Positions 45,064-57,452 of a stretch of DNA of 64,000 nucleotides are shown here, in pieces. Origin of the DNA: Allantophomopsis cytisporea (Eukaryota > Ascomycota > Leotiomycetes > Phacidiales > Phacidiaceae); the NCBI GenBank assembly GCA_024752435.1, contig CP103023.1, forward strand, positions 1,116,001-1,180,000. The letters are read 5' to 3'. The notes under the pieces were generated by a model. That model had not been told where the DNA came from and searched no databases. It saw only the letters and a program-made list of their open reading frames with translations. Both the position numbers and the translations under genes were made by a program. Position 1 is the stretch's first letter. Every line of letters begins with the position of its first letter.

Positions 45064-46937
45064 TATTTGTGCGTTTGGTGTGCATTTTTGGAGCGTATTT
45101 AGGTGCATTGTGTGTTTTCATGGAGCGTGGATATGGGTGAACTGTGCAACAATACATAGCTACGGTGCTATATGTGCTTCTTAACAATATCATTATGGCA
45201 TCTTGATCTTAATTGAAAGACGTTATACTAACCTGGAATCTCATATCTCCCGGAAAATTGATATGATTTTTTACAATTGTACATCTCGGTTGCTGCACGG
45301 CTATAAATAGTTAGTTTTACTATAACTATACTAAGTTCCCTAACCCGAGAAACCTATTGAGTTCTGTATTATACTTATCATACAACATAACATGGGAGAA
45401 AATGTTGTGGTATTAATACTTTCTAAAATATTCTCGCTTACTTATGGCAATTGGTACCGAACGAACGGGGTATACGTTATATAAAAATTGCACATTTTAT
45501 ACATCAATGGAGAAATTTATGCAATCATATTCACAAGGACAGTCGGTATGCTTACTCGCTTAAACTTAACGATATGACTACCCTAAAGAAGAACTCAAAA
45601 ACAAAAAAGGGAAATGACACCAAGCTGGGAGGTACAAAGCGTAGCACCTATTAACATTAACATAAGGATATGCTTAATTTCCAAATGTAAAAAATCGAAC
45701 CTCTAGTATGAACTTCAACATATGTCGACGCCCCAACATCGTTATAAGAATGTAGTTAGGCAAGAATCTTAGTATGACCACAGAAGCCGAAAAGAACAAA
45801 AAATATTGTTGAGCAGGAGGGGATTCGAACCCCTGCAGGTTTCCCTACGAGAATGCTCATCACATAGTGATGAAGAATTGAATTCTTGAGTCACGCGCCA
45901 TAACCACTCGGCCACCTGCCCCTTGTTTTAGTTGAAGCGAAAGGTGTTATTTAATAATATATTCACTCTGTAGATCTCAAGTGAATTCTCGGAAGCGAGA
46001 GGTACAGAATCACCCGGCGGAAGCTCTGGAAAATACAATGGGTGACTAAACACAATGTAGGATTCATCATATTCCGTAGTTTCAGCCGCCAATCTTATAA
46101 TGCCAATCTTGTTACGGTTCATGGGTTTCGACCTCTTGGTTGTCAGGGGACAGATGGAGCGCACGCTCAACCTTTACGGACAACCCACTCAGTAATCTCC
46201 TGGGTGCTGCACTTACACAGTAGAACACAGAAACATACAAATAAAGTATTTTAGAATAGTAATTTACTCCAAATTTTTAATAAAAATAAATAAAAAAAGC
46301 TAGACAGATGACCACTTAGAAGTATGTATTCCCTCGAATCTTCATTCGGAACCGTTCACTAATATATTACAGGTCTAAGTACGGCATCCGGTTCTCGGTA
46401 CTTTGGATTACATTCAATCCTCACGAAAGTGCGGGGTAATATCAAGTTATGTAAGTATGTACATCAACACGGATCGATTAATGTGCTAATCAGAGTTACC
46501 GCGGCTACTTTTGTAGCATGTTATTTAACGATCTGTAGGAAGTATGATAAGTAAAGTAATACAATTTATTATAATATATCTTGAATATTTTTGATTTCAG
46601 AGTTTAGATGATAAATATAAATCTTGTCCAAGGATAATAAAAAGCAAAATTTGAGGCGCTTCCTCTATGAACACAACTGAAAACAAACACCATGATAACA
46701 CCCTTCTATTGTAAGTGCGAAGAAAAGTATACTTTTCCCCCACTCCATATGCATTCCAATCCTTTGGGCCGATGTCACAGACCTATGACGGACCTTCGAA
46801 TGCACACTGAAACTCGACACCACATCATATAATATTTATCTTACTGCTCTCTTATGCGTGAACTTGAATTACTCAGTCATTTATTTATTCATCTATCAAT
46901 TCTTAGGAATTCCTCACAGAATACACAAACCCTCACA
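45064..46937. other. AT-rich spacer around the tRNA gene
   Basis: Visibly AT-richer than the gene-dense left part, especially 45190-45800 and 46240-46700. Apart from the tRNA no gene is supported. The right end holds the acyl-CoA synthetase promoter; the frame in front of its ATG is open to 46854 but lacks family likeness. Confidence 0.5.
45811..45921 (-). tRNA. tRNA-Leu (CAA) with intron
   Basis: On the minus strand the acceptor stem GGGCAGG pairs with CCTGCTC (one G-T pair). The D arm GCC-GAGTGGTTAT-GGC, T arm AGGGG-TTCGAAT-CCCCT and a long variable arm (AGG-GAAA-CCT) mark a class II tRNA. The anticodon loop reads CTCAAG, anticodon CAA at 45886-45888. The base after the acceptor is A, as in leucine tRNAs. 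An intron of about 31 nt (about 45854-45884) follows position 37, as in other fungal tRNA-Leu(CAA) genes, and contains a 7-bp hairpin. The anticodon stem CGTGA/TCTCG has one T-T mismatch, so the exact intron borders are uncertain. Confidence 0.85.
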
Positions 46938-49137
46938 ATGTCACCACATCCTCAAGATGAAGTCCAAAACCATTCAATCTCCGACCCCGAATCTTTCTGG
47001 GGAGAGCAAGCCTCACATATTTTTTGGCATGAAAAGCCAACTTCGGTGCTCACAAAGACAACAAAGAAGTTGAAAAGTGGAGATTCTCATAATCACTGGG
47101 AATGGTTTACTGGCGGGAAGATATCAACTTGCTATAATTGTGTAGATCGGCATGTTTTGGCTGGAAATGGAGAGAACACGGCCATTATTTATGATAGCCC
47201 AGTGACTGGAAAGAAGGAGAAGTACACATACAAAAGGGTCCTAGAAGAAGTCGAAACATTTGCAGGGGTATTGCGAGAAGAAGGTATCAAGAAGGGAGAT
47301 GTGGTGCTGATATACAGTATGTTACCTCGTCCAAGATTGAGATTAACATTACTAATTCACCCAATAGTGCCCATGATACCCGCGGCTTTGACGGCGATAC
47401 TTGCAACATCTCGACTAGGCGCAATACATGCAGTGGTATTCGGCGGGTTCGCCGCCAAATCGCTGTCACAACGAATAGAGTCAGCGAAGCCAGTAGCGAT
47501 AGTGACCGCCTCCTGTGGAATTGATGGGATGAAACCGCCAATCAGTTATCAACCACTAATCTCCGAGGCAATAGCAGAATCTTCCTTCAAGCCAAAGAAA
47601 ACAATCATCTGGGAAAGAGAACAACTACGATGGGATCCTGTCAATAAAGAAGCTGGAGAGCGAAACTGGCAAAGACTTGTCAAGAGTGCAAAGATGAGAG
47701 GGATAAAGGCTGATTGTGTGCCTGTGAACTCAAGCGACGGTATCTATATCATTTACACATCAGGAACCACCGGCCTGCCAAAGGGTGTATTGAGAGAAGC
47801 TGGGGGACATGCTGTGGGTCTACATTTGTCAATCAGCTACTTATATGGTGTCCACGGTCCTGGTGATGTTATGTTTTGTGCATCTGATATCGGCTGGGTC
47901 GTTGGACATAGCTATATTCTATATGCTCCATTACTCGCAGGAGCCACAACCGTCATGTTTGAAGGAAAGCCTGTTGGTACACCAAATGCTGGAGCATTCT
48001 GGAGAGTAGTTGAAGAGTACAAAGTCACCACACTCTTTACAGCTCCCACAGCGCTACGAGCTATCCGGCGAGATGACCCGGGAAATAAGCTGATCAATGA
48101 AATTGGGGAGAGAGGAGGTTTAAAACACCTAAAAGCTTTGTTTTTAGCTGGTGAAAGAAGTGAACCGAGTATCGTCAAAGCATATCAAGAAGTGCTGAAG
48201 AAGTATGGCGCACAAGATGCGGATGTCATAGATCACTGGTGGTCCTCCGAAAGTGGATCACCAATATCGGGGATCTCATTGAATCCACACGCAGGCAAAG
48301 ATCGAAAGACAAAACAAGAATCCAAATCACTTGTGATAAAACCAGGGAGTGCTGGGAAAGCTATGCCCGGATTCGATGTTCGGATAGTTGACGATTCCGG
48401 CAAAGAAGTCAAGCCAGGCAACATGGGAAATATCGTGTTGGCTATGCCACTTGCACCGACTGGGTTCCGAACGTTGTGGAACGATGAGGATAGATTCTAT
48501 AAAGGTTACTTGAAGAGATTCGATGGGAATTGGATTGATACTGGTGATGCTGGTATGATAGATCTTGATGGATATATACATGTGATGTCAAGGTCAGATG
48601 ACATAATTAACGTTGCAGCTCATCGTTTCAGTACAGGTGAGTTTTGAACGCATAATGATCGAAGACCGTCAAATCAAACTAATCCTACTAGGTTCCATCG
48701 AACAGGTCATCTCCTCACACCCGAAGATCGCCGAATGCTGCGTTGTTGGAATCCCAGACGAGTTGAAAGGACATTTGCCATTTGCATTCTTCACACTGTC
48801 CACTCAAGATCACCCCGAATCTGCTATACCATCCGATGAACTTTTCAATGAGATTCAGAAACTAGTACGGTCACAGATCGGTGCAATCGCAAGTCTAGGT
48901 GGTATGATCCAAGGGAAAGGAATGATTCCTAAAACTCGGTCCGGCAAGACACTTCGAAGAGTGCTACGTGAACTGATTGAGAATGCTGTTCATGGAGAAT
49001 TCGACAAGCAAGTGGAGATCCCTGCCATGGTAGAGGATGCAAGTGTGGTGAATGTTGCGAGGCAGAAGATCACTGAATATTTCAAGCAAAAGGGTGGAGA
49101 GTTGCATAAAGCAGCTGAATCAAGAGCAAAACTATGA
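46938..49137 (+). CDS. Short-chain acyl-CoA synthetase (ACSS3/PrpE-like)
   Basis: ANL-superfamily enzyme that adenylates a short carboxylate (propionate or acetate in relatives) and transfers it to CoA. Exons are 46938-47316, 47368-48636 and 48692-49137, giving 697 aa. Introns are 47317-47367 (GTATGT..CAATAG) and 48637-48691 (GTGAGT..ACTAG). The N-terminal cap is DPESFWGEQASHIFWHEKP. The AMP-binding P-loop is YTSGTTGLPKG (256-266). Other motifs: ASDIGWVVGHSYILYAPLL, DHWWSSESGSPISGIS (relatives have WWQTETG), DTGDAGMIDLDGYIHVMSR and hinge DDIINVAAHR. The catalytic Lys635 lies in PKTRSGKTLRR. The order matches propionyl-CoA synthetases rather than acetyl-CoA synthetase Acs1, though substrate cannot be proven from sequence. 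The upstream in-frame codons 46854-46937 are treated as leader, because MSPHPQDEVQ begins just before the conserved cap. Confidence 0.92.
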
Positions 49138-50311
49138 GATAGACTACGGAATCAGAAGGGGTCTTAACCTAAGAATTACTTTGGTTATAGTTAGTTAGAT
49201 ATGAACATTGTTGGTACGATTGGTGTACTATCATCATCACTAAATAATTAAATACCTAATATATATGACTTGTATAATGCTTGTGTGTCAGTCAATGATT
49301 AAGAAGAACTACAAAAACTCAACCTCTCACTGGTATCTCATGACAATTGTGAATCCTGCGTTGTCAATCACAGAAAAAACAGGGATGGGGATAGAAGGTG
49401 TAGAAATCATAACCATTGCGTAGATTCATATCTTTGTCTCACTTGTCATTATATACAGATCTTGCACATATCACTTGTTTCTTCTGTTTTTCCTTTCCCC
49501 TAATTTTCATTGTTAAACATTTCTTTCATCTATTTTATCATTGTTACAAAATCTATATCTCCATCCTCATCGTATTTAGCTTTGCATATCACCACCTCAC
49601 TGTCTGTCCACACTAGAAGGCTTTTGAAGACTGAGTTCTGAGTTCTTTCGAAAGTAGTTTGCGCAAGAAGCTTATACTACTAATGTTGGTCAAACTAGTA
49701 TTCGTAAAATGACTGGCGAGCAATAAGTCACTATAACTCTGGGTAATTGGATTGTCCTGATTTGTCAATGGAAGGAACATGATTTGTAGGTAATTGCAAT
49801 GATTCAAGCCATTTAGATTTATTTGGGAGATTCGAAAAATGCAGGTAAATTGAAGGAAACACTTACTCCAAGATCGAATGAGTGATATTCATTTGACTAT
49901 GGACGCTGTATACAACAAGCTCAAATAGTTTCGATACCAGGATCAGAAGGAATTGCAACAATCAAGATATTCATCAATGGAAGCAATCTGTCTCAAGAAA
50001 CGTCAACGTTGTATAAATAATGTCAAGAATACAGAGGTAAGCATCCAATCCCTGCCTACTATAAATCGTGCTGCAAATCTGCCAGAGATTTCTCCCGTGC
50101 CAAATACGAACTGTAATCCGCATGTCCTTCCGGCTCATACCTTTCGTCCCTCATAGCAACAATAGCCAAAACAGGTCAAAACACGTATTACGAATCAATA
50201 TCAATGTCCATCAAACCAAAACGCCCCACCATTATGCTCTTCCTAATCATACATCCCCGTTTGACACTCAACCAATTTCCCCTATTCCCCAAATCCCACT
50301 CCTCGTTTCTC
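49138..50311. other. Intergenic, downstream of the synthetase gene
   Basis: Pyrimidine-rich segment at about 49470-49600 and otherwise unremarkable AT-leaning sequence. No gene seen. Confidence 0.5.
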
Positions 50312-50551
50312 CTATCTCCGCAAAGCTGTACTCCAGCTCTCCATAGGAAAATTGACAGGAGAAGGAGGTGGCGGTGCAGGTGGAGCATAATCATTGCCGA
50401 TCTCGAGTTTGCGGCTGAAATCCAAAGGCTTCGACATGCACTTGGTGTCGATTGTCAACAGCAGGTCCTGGCCAAAGGTTGGTGAGGGTGTTGTATAATT
50501 CAAGGGGTGGCGACGGGGGAGAGGCATTGCGAGGGTCGTTTGGGAGGGCAT
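50312..50551 (-). CDS. Possible small proline-rich protein
   Basis: A 79-codon frame with a true ATG in good context (CAAAATGCC). It starts MPSQTTLAMPLPRRHPLNYT, contains FGQDLLLTIDTKCMSKPL and a PPAPPPPSP stretch, and ends WSTALRR. Codon choice (CTC, CCC, CGC, ATC, GCC) matches the genes in this window better than the surrounding AT-rich DNA does. No family is recognised and no signal peptide is evident. It stands alone between two convergent genes. It may be real or a fragment. Confidence 0.35.
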   Translation of the reverse strand: MPSQTTLAMPLPRRHPLNYTTPSPTFGQDLLLTIDTKCMSKPLDFSRKLEIGNDYAPPAPPPPSPVNFPMESWSTALRR

Positions 50552-53111
50552 TTTGATTGGAGGTTTGACAGTAACGTTTGAGAAGACGTGGTGGAGGTAT
50601 GGTGTTGAAAGGAGTGGTTTGATGTTAATGAGTTGAGATGTGATATTAAAATGGACTGGCTTTAAATGCGTTTCTAGGACGGAGGGCGACAGGAGATATA
50701 TGGGAGAATGGTAACTTTTGATATGGAAGAATTGAATGATGACGAAGGATCTTAGGTATGAGGTCGATCTCGGACTGTTGGTTGTGTGTGGATGAGATGC
50801 AGTGTTAACGTGGCGTGCCGATGATTACATTCGTATTCGTGGGGTGCACACAGTGAAAGGAGCTTCGGTGAACAAAAAGCAGCTAGCTATACGAGAAGCT
50901 CAGTACATTGGACTCCTTGAGTATGCAGTCAAAAGCCCAGGGATAGCTCGCAACGAAAAGAAAACAAAGGAGCAGTAATACTCGGACCGATGATGAAAAT
51001 CCTGAACTTACGAGTGAATTATGTCCCGCAACAAGAGAGTCCACGAATTCTGCGAGGAAAATCCTGAAGGAATATTTGCTGGAGTAACAATCTGTCTGCC
51101 TGGGTGCAAGGAGAAAGGAGACTGTGGGAGAGACGGATTTATAAGAAGAGAGAAAGAAAATATTACCTTGCATTTCACTTACCCCCATGGGGCCCCATGA
51201 TCCCCAAACACAAATTCCGCCCTGTAATTTTGGGCTGAGCAAGGTATGTAATTTGGGTAGCACTGAGACGTTCCGAAATATCGGAAGGAGTCAGGGCGCT
51301 TCGTGGGGTATTGGGATATGGAAGTGGTGAAAGAGACCCATGCCAAAGGACAACAAATCTGGGGCTGGAAAAGCTGGGGAAGAGCCAAGAACACAAACTT
51401 GGCTCGCAGCTTGCATGGACTGACGAGGGGAAATCATGCCTCGGATTCGGACGGAGATAGTTGGCATCATGCAAAAGCAGGCAAGCAAGCAAAGCAAATT
51501 TACGAGCAGTGAGCGAGGAAGCAAGAAAAAAGACAAATTAAAGGGATGGCGAGGTGAATAGCAGGTAGCAACGAATGCCACATCATCAATCAACACGAAC
51601 TAATACCGCCCAAACTTTTGCTATTCTCGGGGCTGCAGTCTGTCTGTTGCCTTACCTTATGTGTGTGTACCGATGAGCACGTATGGAAGCAGAGTAACGC
51701 ACGCACATCTATGCATTCCATTGACTCACGACTAGCTGTGAGAAGCCGCTGCATGTTGACCACCCTCGTCTTCAGCTTTACGAGCAAGCCTACCGTGATG
51801 ATGATCTCGTTGGAAGGTTACTGACACAATTCGCCTGTTGCTGATATATTGATTGGGCACATTCGAATCTCGAAAGCTGTTTGGTTCTTCACCACGTATA
51901 AAACGGCCTTCAATATAGCTGCCATCCAGTCTGCCAGGTACGTACACAATACGTGCATTTTGTCGCCCAATTCCCTCCGACTGCTCGGCCTGCTACAAAT
52001 AATGAACATGATACCATGGTACCTTTGACCCCGGTCGCGATATGGAATTCTTGTCGAAGTACGTACGGTAATATAGATTCCGAGCAGTAGCGATCTGGAA
52101 ATATTTACCCCGAGCCCACGAAAGCCCCTTATTGATGGGCTGCTGTTTCCAGTACATCTGCTCCGATACACCCTGTCTCATCTCAGCTTACCTTATACTC
52201 ACGAAGCTGTCATGGCTTGCCCCATGAACCGATCTTTCTAGGCCCCCGTTGCCCCCACGAGAGGATCATGCAGTGGTGTGGCCAGCGCCGTCGCCGTGGA
52301 AGATTGTCTGACGAGCCAGTTGGACCATTTAAGAGGTGTGAGGTGCGTTTCGTAGCCGATATGCAGCATGCCATGTACCCCACGCGAAGGAAGCCTGGCA
52401 CCCTGTCAGCTCGTCGTGGATGTGGAGTGTGCCTGTCAGTGCCTGTGTAGCTAGCTACACAGTACAAGGTAGTTTTTCGGAAAACAACCGCCGCGAGCAA
52501 TGTCGTCCTTCCTTTTAAGCATATCTCTCCTTATCGTGCTGCTATATAGCTTGTACATTTGCTAGAATTGGAAGATACGAGGACACGTTTGGTGAAAATT
52601 CGTTGCCGCGGCTTTTATCGTGTTTGATGGCACGGTTGTAGAAGACCCTCTGAACATATGATTGATCTGGACCTTTTGTCGGTGCATTGAAGTGTGTAAA
52701 TAAAACGATCCTCCGAGCTGCAATCTAGCTGTCGGATTCGTAGATTCTTAAGATATTCAATCCATTCAAGGAAGCTGTATTGATTTTGACAGGCTTAATT
52801 GGTCGTGTGGTTTCTCTCAAACATGGCAGCTGAGATTAGAGGAGCCAACCCTAGAAATGAATTATCAAATATCAAGTATTCCGCAAAATTCTCAGTGATT
52901 AGAGCAGCATGGTAGGCTAAAGTTCTCCTAGTCAGCTCCAATCATAAAGGAATCTAATAAACTCAAGTGACTCGCGTTCGGAAAGTGACAGCTCTAAGAT
53001 ATGTGGTCCACTAATGGATATCCGGAGAATCCCAGATAAATACAAAAAAGACATCAAAGCATAGATTGCATAACTCAAGCTATGTCAAACAATGTGTTTC
53101 CAGAACAACGG
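50552..53111. other. Intergenic, downstream of 5-oxoprolinase
   Basis: About 2.6 kb with several open frames of 70-126 codons on both strands that overlap each other and show no motif. The 3' UTR of the 5-oxoprolinase gene should lie at the right end. Confidence 0.5.
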
Positions 53112-56100
53112 CTAAGTTTGGAGCGCCATTTCCTCTCTAGCCGCATGACTTCCGCCTCTCCATGCATGCTTTGGATCCTTGGTTTTGTCCCTCTTCGTCT
53201 TCTTATCGCCCTTCTTGCCCCAGCCGCCACCTCCAGGCGTACATATGATAATTCTTTCGCCTGCTTTCATGGCAGCTGTGTTCTTGCCCCCAAGATTTAT
53301 TCTTCGCTCCTCGTATACGGCTTCGCTTTCGACACCGCTATTGCTGCCATTCAACTGGCCATCCGATTTCTCAACATTTGAGCTCTCTACCTTTCTCACC
53401 CAGATGTTGAGGCCACATTGAGCATCATCGCCACCTTCAAGGCCGTAGGGATGGTATACACGTCTCTCACTAAGAATTGAGACTTGGACAGGAATCCTAA
53501 ACTCAATGTCTCTTATTACACCATCGCCTCCTCTATGCATTCCACCACCTCCGCTTCCAGCTCTCAGCGAGAATTCTCTCAAAAGGACAGGATATCTTCG
53601 CTCAAAGACTTCTGCATCTGTAATGCGAGTATTGGTCATATGCGTATGAACACCATTTGTGCCATCCCAATCTGGACCAGCTCCAGAACCACCAGCAATG
53701 GTTTCGTAGTATCCGAACCCCTTGACTGCTTCCTCACCCTCGATATTGCCACCGAAACCGAAAGTGAGATTGTTGCAATCACCCTGGCTAGCCGCACATG
53801 CATTGAATGCCTTCAAGATGACATCGGTAACACGTTGCGATGTGAGCACATTGCCGCCAACTACAGCTGCTTTGTCTGATGGTGACAAGAACGATTTTGG
53901 TGGAATGAGAACTTTGATCGGCTTCAGGCATCCTTGATTCAACGGAATATCTTCAGAAATCAAGCAGCGAAGACAATAGATGATAGCACTGTACGTGACA
54001 GCTTGTGGTGCGTTGGTGTTACCATAGACCTCAGGTCCCGTACCATCGAAGTCGAAGACAGCTTCACCCTTTTCAGCATCAATAGTTATTTTGAGCTTAA
54101 TCGGACTTCCGTCATCCATGTAATCAACAGCAGAGAGGTCTTGACCTTCGAATCTTCTACTGACTTCCTTCAAGAGATTTCTAACGCTCAACTCCGCATT
54201 GTTTTGGATGTTGATCATATAAAATTGGACCACCTCTTCGCCATAGTCTTGGATCAAGGTACTAATCAAGTTGATACCTTTCTGGTTGGCGGATATTTGT
54301 GCGCGAAGGTCGTTGAGATTGTCAGCAAGACAACGAGTTCCACTGCAACCAGGGTATTTGGCCGGATCGCTTTGTAAGAGTTGTATAATGCGCTTTTCAT
54401 TGAAGTGACCTTCACTGACCAATTTCTCGGACTTAATGGCCGCTCCTTCTTGATAAAGCTCGCGAGAGTGAGGTGGCATACTACCAGGCAAGATTCCACC
54501 AATATCAGCGTGATGTGCTCTGGAAGCGACATAGAATAGGATGTTTCCAGAGGTGCTAAATGCTGGAGTTATGACTGTGATATCTGGAAGATGAGTGCCA
54601 CCAAATTCCGGATGGTTAGACACGATCACATCCCCCTTCTTCAGCTTTCCTTTCCAGATCTCGGCTTGACGTTTCACACATGTGCTCATGCTCCCAAGAT
54701 GCACGGGCAAGTGAGGAGCATTCGCGACTAGTCCTCCCGTGGCGTCAAATAAGGCACAAGAGTAATCCAGACGCTCCTTGACATTTGTACTGACACTTGT
54801 CTTTTGCAAAGCTCGTCCCATTTGTTCTGCAATCGCCATAAATCGATGCGCAAAAATACTCAACATGATGGGGTCAACCTCTTTCGCGTTGACCGTAGTA
54901 TCTTGACCCTCATGCTCTCCAATGTTGATTATAACATGGGTCTCGATGACAAGAGCACTGGCTCCAGGAGTGACGACAATAGTTTGAGTGCCATCCGCAA
55001 GAATAGCTGGGCCTTTGATACGGTCACCAATGCTAAGATCCTCAAGCTTGTAGATTGGTGTTTCTTGACGGCCTCCCTCGAAGAACACCTTGGACTGCCC
55101 AAATTGCTTTGTGCCACTGCTAATATCTGGCCAACCAGTTAGCAGATATTTTTGATTTCTCTAAAGAACGTTCTTGATGTTGCATAAGTTCCAGAGAAAG
55201 CTTACCAGATGGTTTGATCTCCTTCAATTGCTGATCAACAGTCTTCTCGAGACCCTCGAAGCTTTTTCCAATTCCTCGTACTCTAACATCGTCGACGAGA
55301 ATATCTCTTGGTAGTGTGAAGCCGAACTCTTGCTCGTGCTGCTTTATAAAGGCCTTTCCAAATGCCCATTCGTCATCCTCATAATGTTCAGTAGCTTCAT
55401 GCTTCGAAGGTCGAACTACCATAAGAGCAGACTCAGTGCCACGGTATCTCATGTTCAGGTACTCTTCAAAAACAATAGAATCATCTTCAAATCCTTGATC
55501 ACGTAAGGCAGCCTTTGATTTCTCCTTCAATTCCTGAAGCTTAGTCTTCAAGGACTCACTGGCTTCTGAGTCATCCGCCCAAATCTTAGATTCGGGTTCC
55601 TGACGTTCGTCAACAACGTCTGCCAAAGCCATTCCATATGCTGATAGGACTGAAGAGTAACGATGGACCAGAATCTGTTTGATGCCAAGATTCTCAGCAA
55701 TGGCAACGGCATGTTGTCCACCTGCACCCCCGAAGGTCGCAAGTCTGTGCTTTGATGTATCATGACCTTTTGCTTCTGTGAGCGACCGGATAGGACGGGT
55801 CATTGTCTCATTTGCGATCTTGATAAAGCCATATGCGATCTCGTCAGGACTCATTTTCTTGTCACCAACCTCTGAATTTATTTGATCAGCAAGCTCCTTG
55901 AAGAGTGTTTCACTAGCTGAGGGGTCAAGGCCCTCGTCCTCATTCTTGCCAAAGATCTTGGGAAAGAAGTTTGGCAGCAAGCGTCCAAGGAAGAGATTGG
56001 CATCAGTTACGGTCAATGGGCCGCCTTTGCGGTAACAAGCGGGACCAGGATGCGCACCAGCTGATTCAGGGCCGACAACAAAGAGTCCATTGCGGAAGAA

Positions 56101-57452
56101 AAGCCTCGATCCTCCTCCTGCAGCCACAGTATTTATATCAAGTTGAGGTGACTGAATTGTCACACCTGCTGTTGTCGTCTCAAATACATGCTCATACCTT
56201 CCGGATCCATATCTGCTGACATCGGTACTTGTACCACCCATATCAAATCCAATGACCGGAATTCTCGTCTTTGGATCATAGGAGGTCAAAGCATATCCGA
56301 CGACACCTCCAGCAGGACCAGATAAGATAGCCCGGAGCCCGGAAAACTGATCTACATCAACAAGACCTCCATCGCTCTGCATGAATTCGCATCTAGCTCC
56401 TTTCGTGCCTTCAGTGTTCTTGACACTCTCTGTGCCGAGTCCACCTTCGAATCCCTTGGAAAAGCCAGTAATATATTTTTTTATCGCTGGTGTCAAATAT
56501 GCATCTGCACAAGCTGATGTAGCACGTGGGACCAATTTTATCATGGGCATAAGCTCATGACTCAAACTAACATGCTCAAATCCGATGTCCTTGGCCAATC
56601 GTCCAATCATTGCCTCATGATCGGGAAATGTGTATCCATGCATGAGACAAACTGCAATACTCTTGATTCCCTGATCGTAGACCTCCTGAAGCTGTTTTCG
56701 AGTTGTTTGCTCTTCCGGTCGTTGCAGAACTCTTACTGCCTCTGAAGACAATCCTCGTACAATATCCTGGTCAACTGAATTCTTTTCTCGCGCCGCTGTC
56801 TTGGTTATGTTTCGTTCCGGATCTTCAGCATAATCTTCCAGTGTTACTCTCTCGTCAATCTCCACAACATTTTCATATAAGACATCTGGTTTTCGGATGT
56901 TGAGATCAAAGATTTTGGGTCTGGACTGGTTGCCAATCTCGAGGCAGTCTTTAAAGCCTTTCGTTACCACCATGGCAATCTTCTCACCTTTGCGCTCCAG
57001 AAGCGCATTTGTCGCGACCGTTGTGCCCATTCGTATTGATTCAATCTTTGATGTATCCAGTGGTTCACCACGAGGTATTTCCTTGTTCAGAAACCTTGAC
57101 ATCAACCGTCGTATGCCTTCCAATGGGGCATCTTCATAATTTGATGGGTCTTCAGAAAGGAGTTTGATCACAATATCGTCTTCCATCTTCCCTGTTCCAG
57201 GATTTCCAACGCAATCCGTGAAAGTTCCACCACGCTACAACCATGTGTCAGCTTGATGTTTTCAACATTCATTTCCATACTCGTGATAGTAGCTATATTA
57301 TCACCGATAAGAGAGTTCCACAGAGTCCGAGTAAACTTGCTGGTCCCAGGATGGACTGGAAGCTTAATATAGACTCAGATTCTGAATTAATTGAGCTCAA
57401 CACCTACATCAATAGCTATGCGGATACCCCGCTCTTGCTTTTTAGTACCCAT
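53112..57452 (-). CDS. OXP1: 5-oxoprolinase (ATP-dependent), fused HyuA-HyuB
   Basis: Cytosolic enzyme that opens 5-oxo-L-proline to glutamate with ATP, part of glutathione turnover. Exon 1 is only 45 nt (57408-57452, MGTKKQERGIRIAID). The intron is 57235-57407 (GTAGGT .. GCTGAC .. TTGTAG). Exon 2 (55206-57234) begins RGGTFTDCVGNPGTGK, restoring the family's IAIDRGGTFTD. The second intron 55127-55205 (GTAAGC..GGCCAG) joins KPSD to ISSGTKQFGQSKVFFEGG. Exon 3 is 53112-55126. The product is 1362 aa, normal for eukaryotic oxoprolinases. The HyuA half has SGPAGGVVGYA and GFDMGGTSTDVSRY. The HyuB half has FAHRFMAIAEQMGRALQKT, HPEFGGTHLPDITVI and the Gly-rich end GGGGWGKK. A short charged tail follows (KKTKRDKTKD..). 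It is flanked by spacers of 4 and 5 kb. Confidence 0.96.

Noticed and set aside
51175..51596. Overlapping 101-126-codon minus-strand frames
   Set aside because: Mutually overlapping frames with no motif, and none continues through plausible splice sites.
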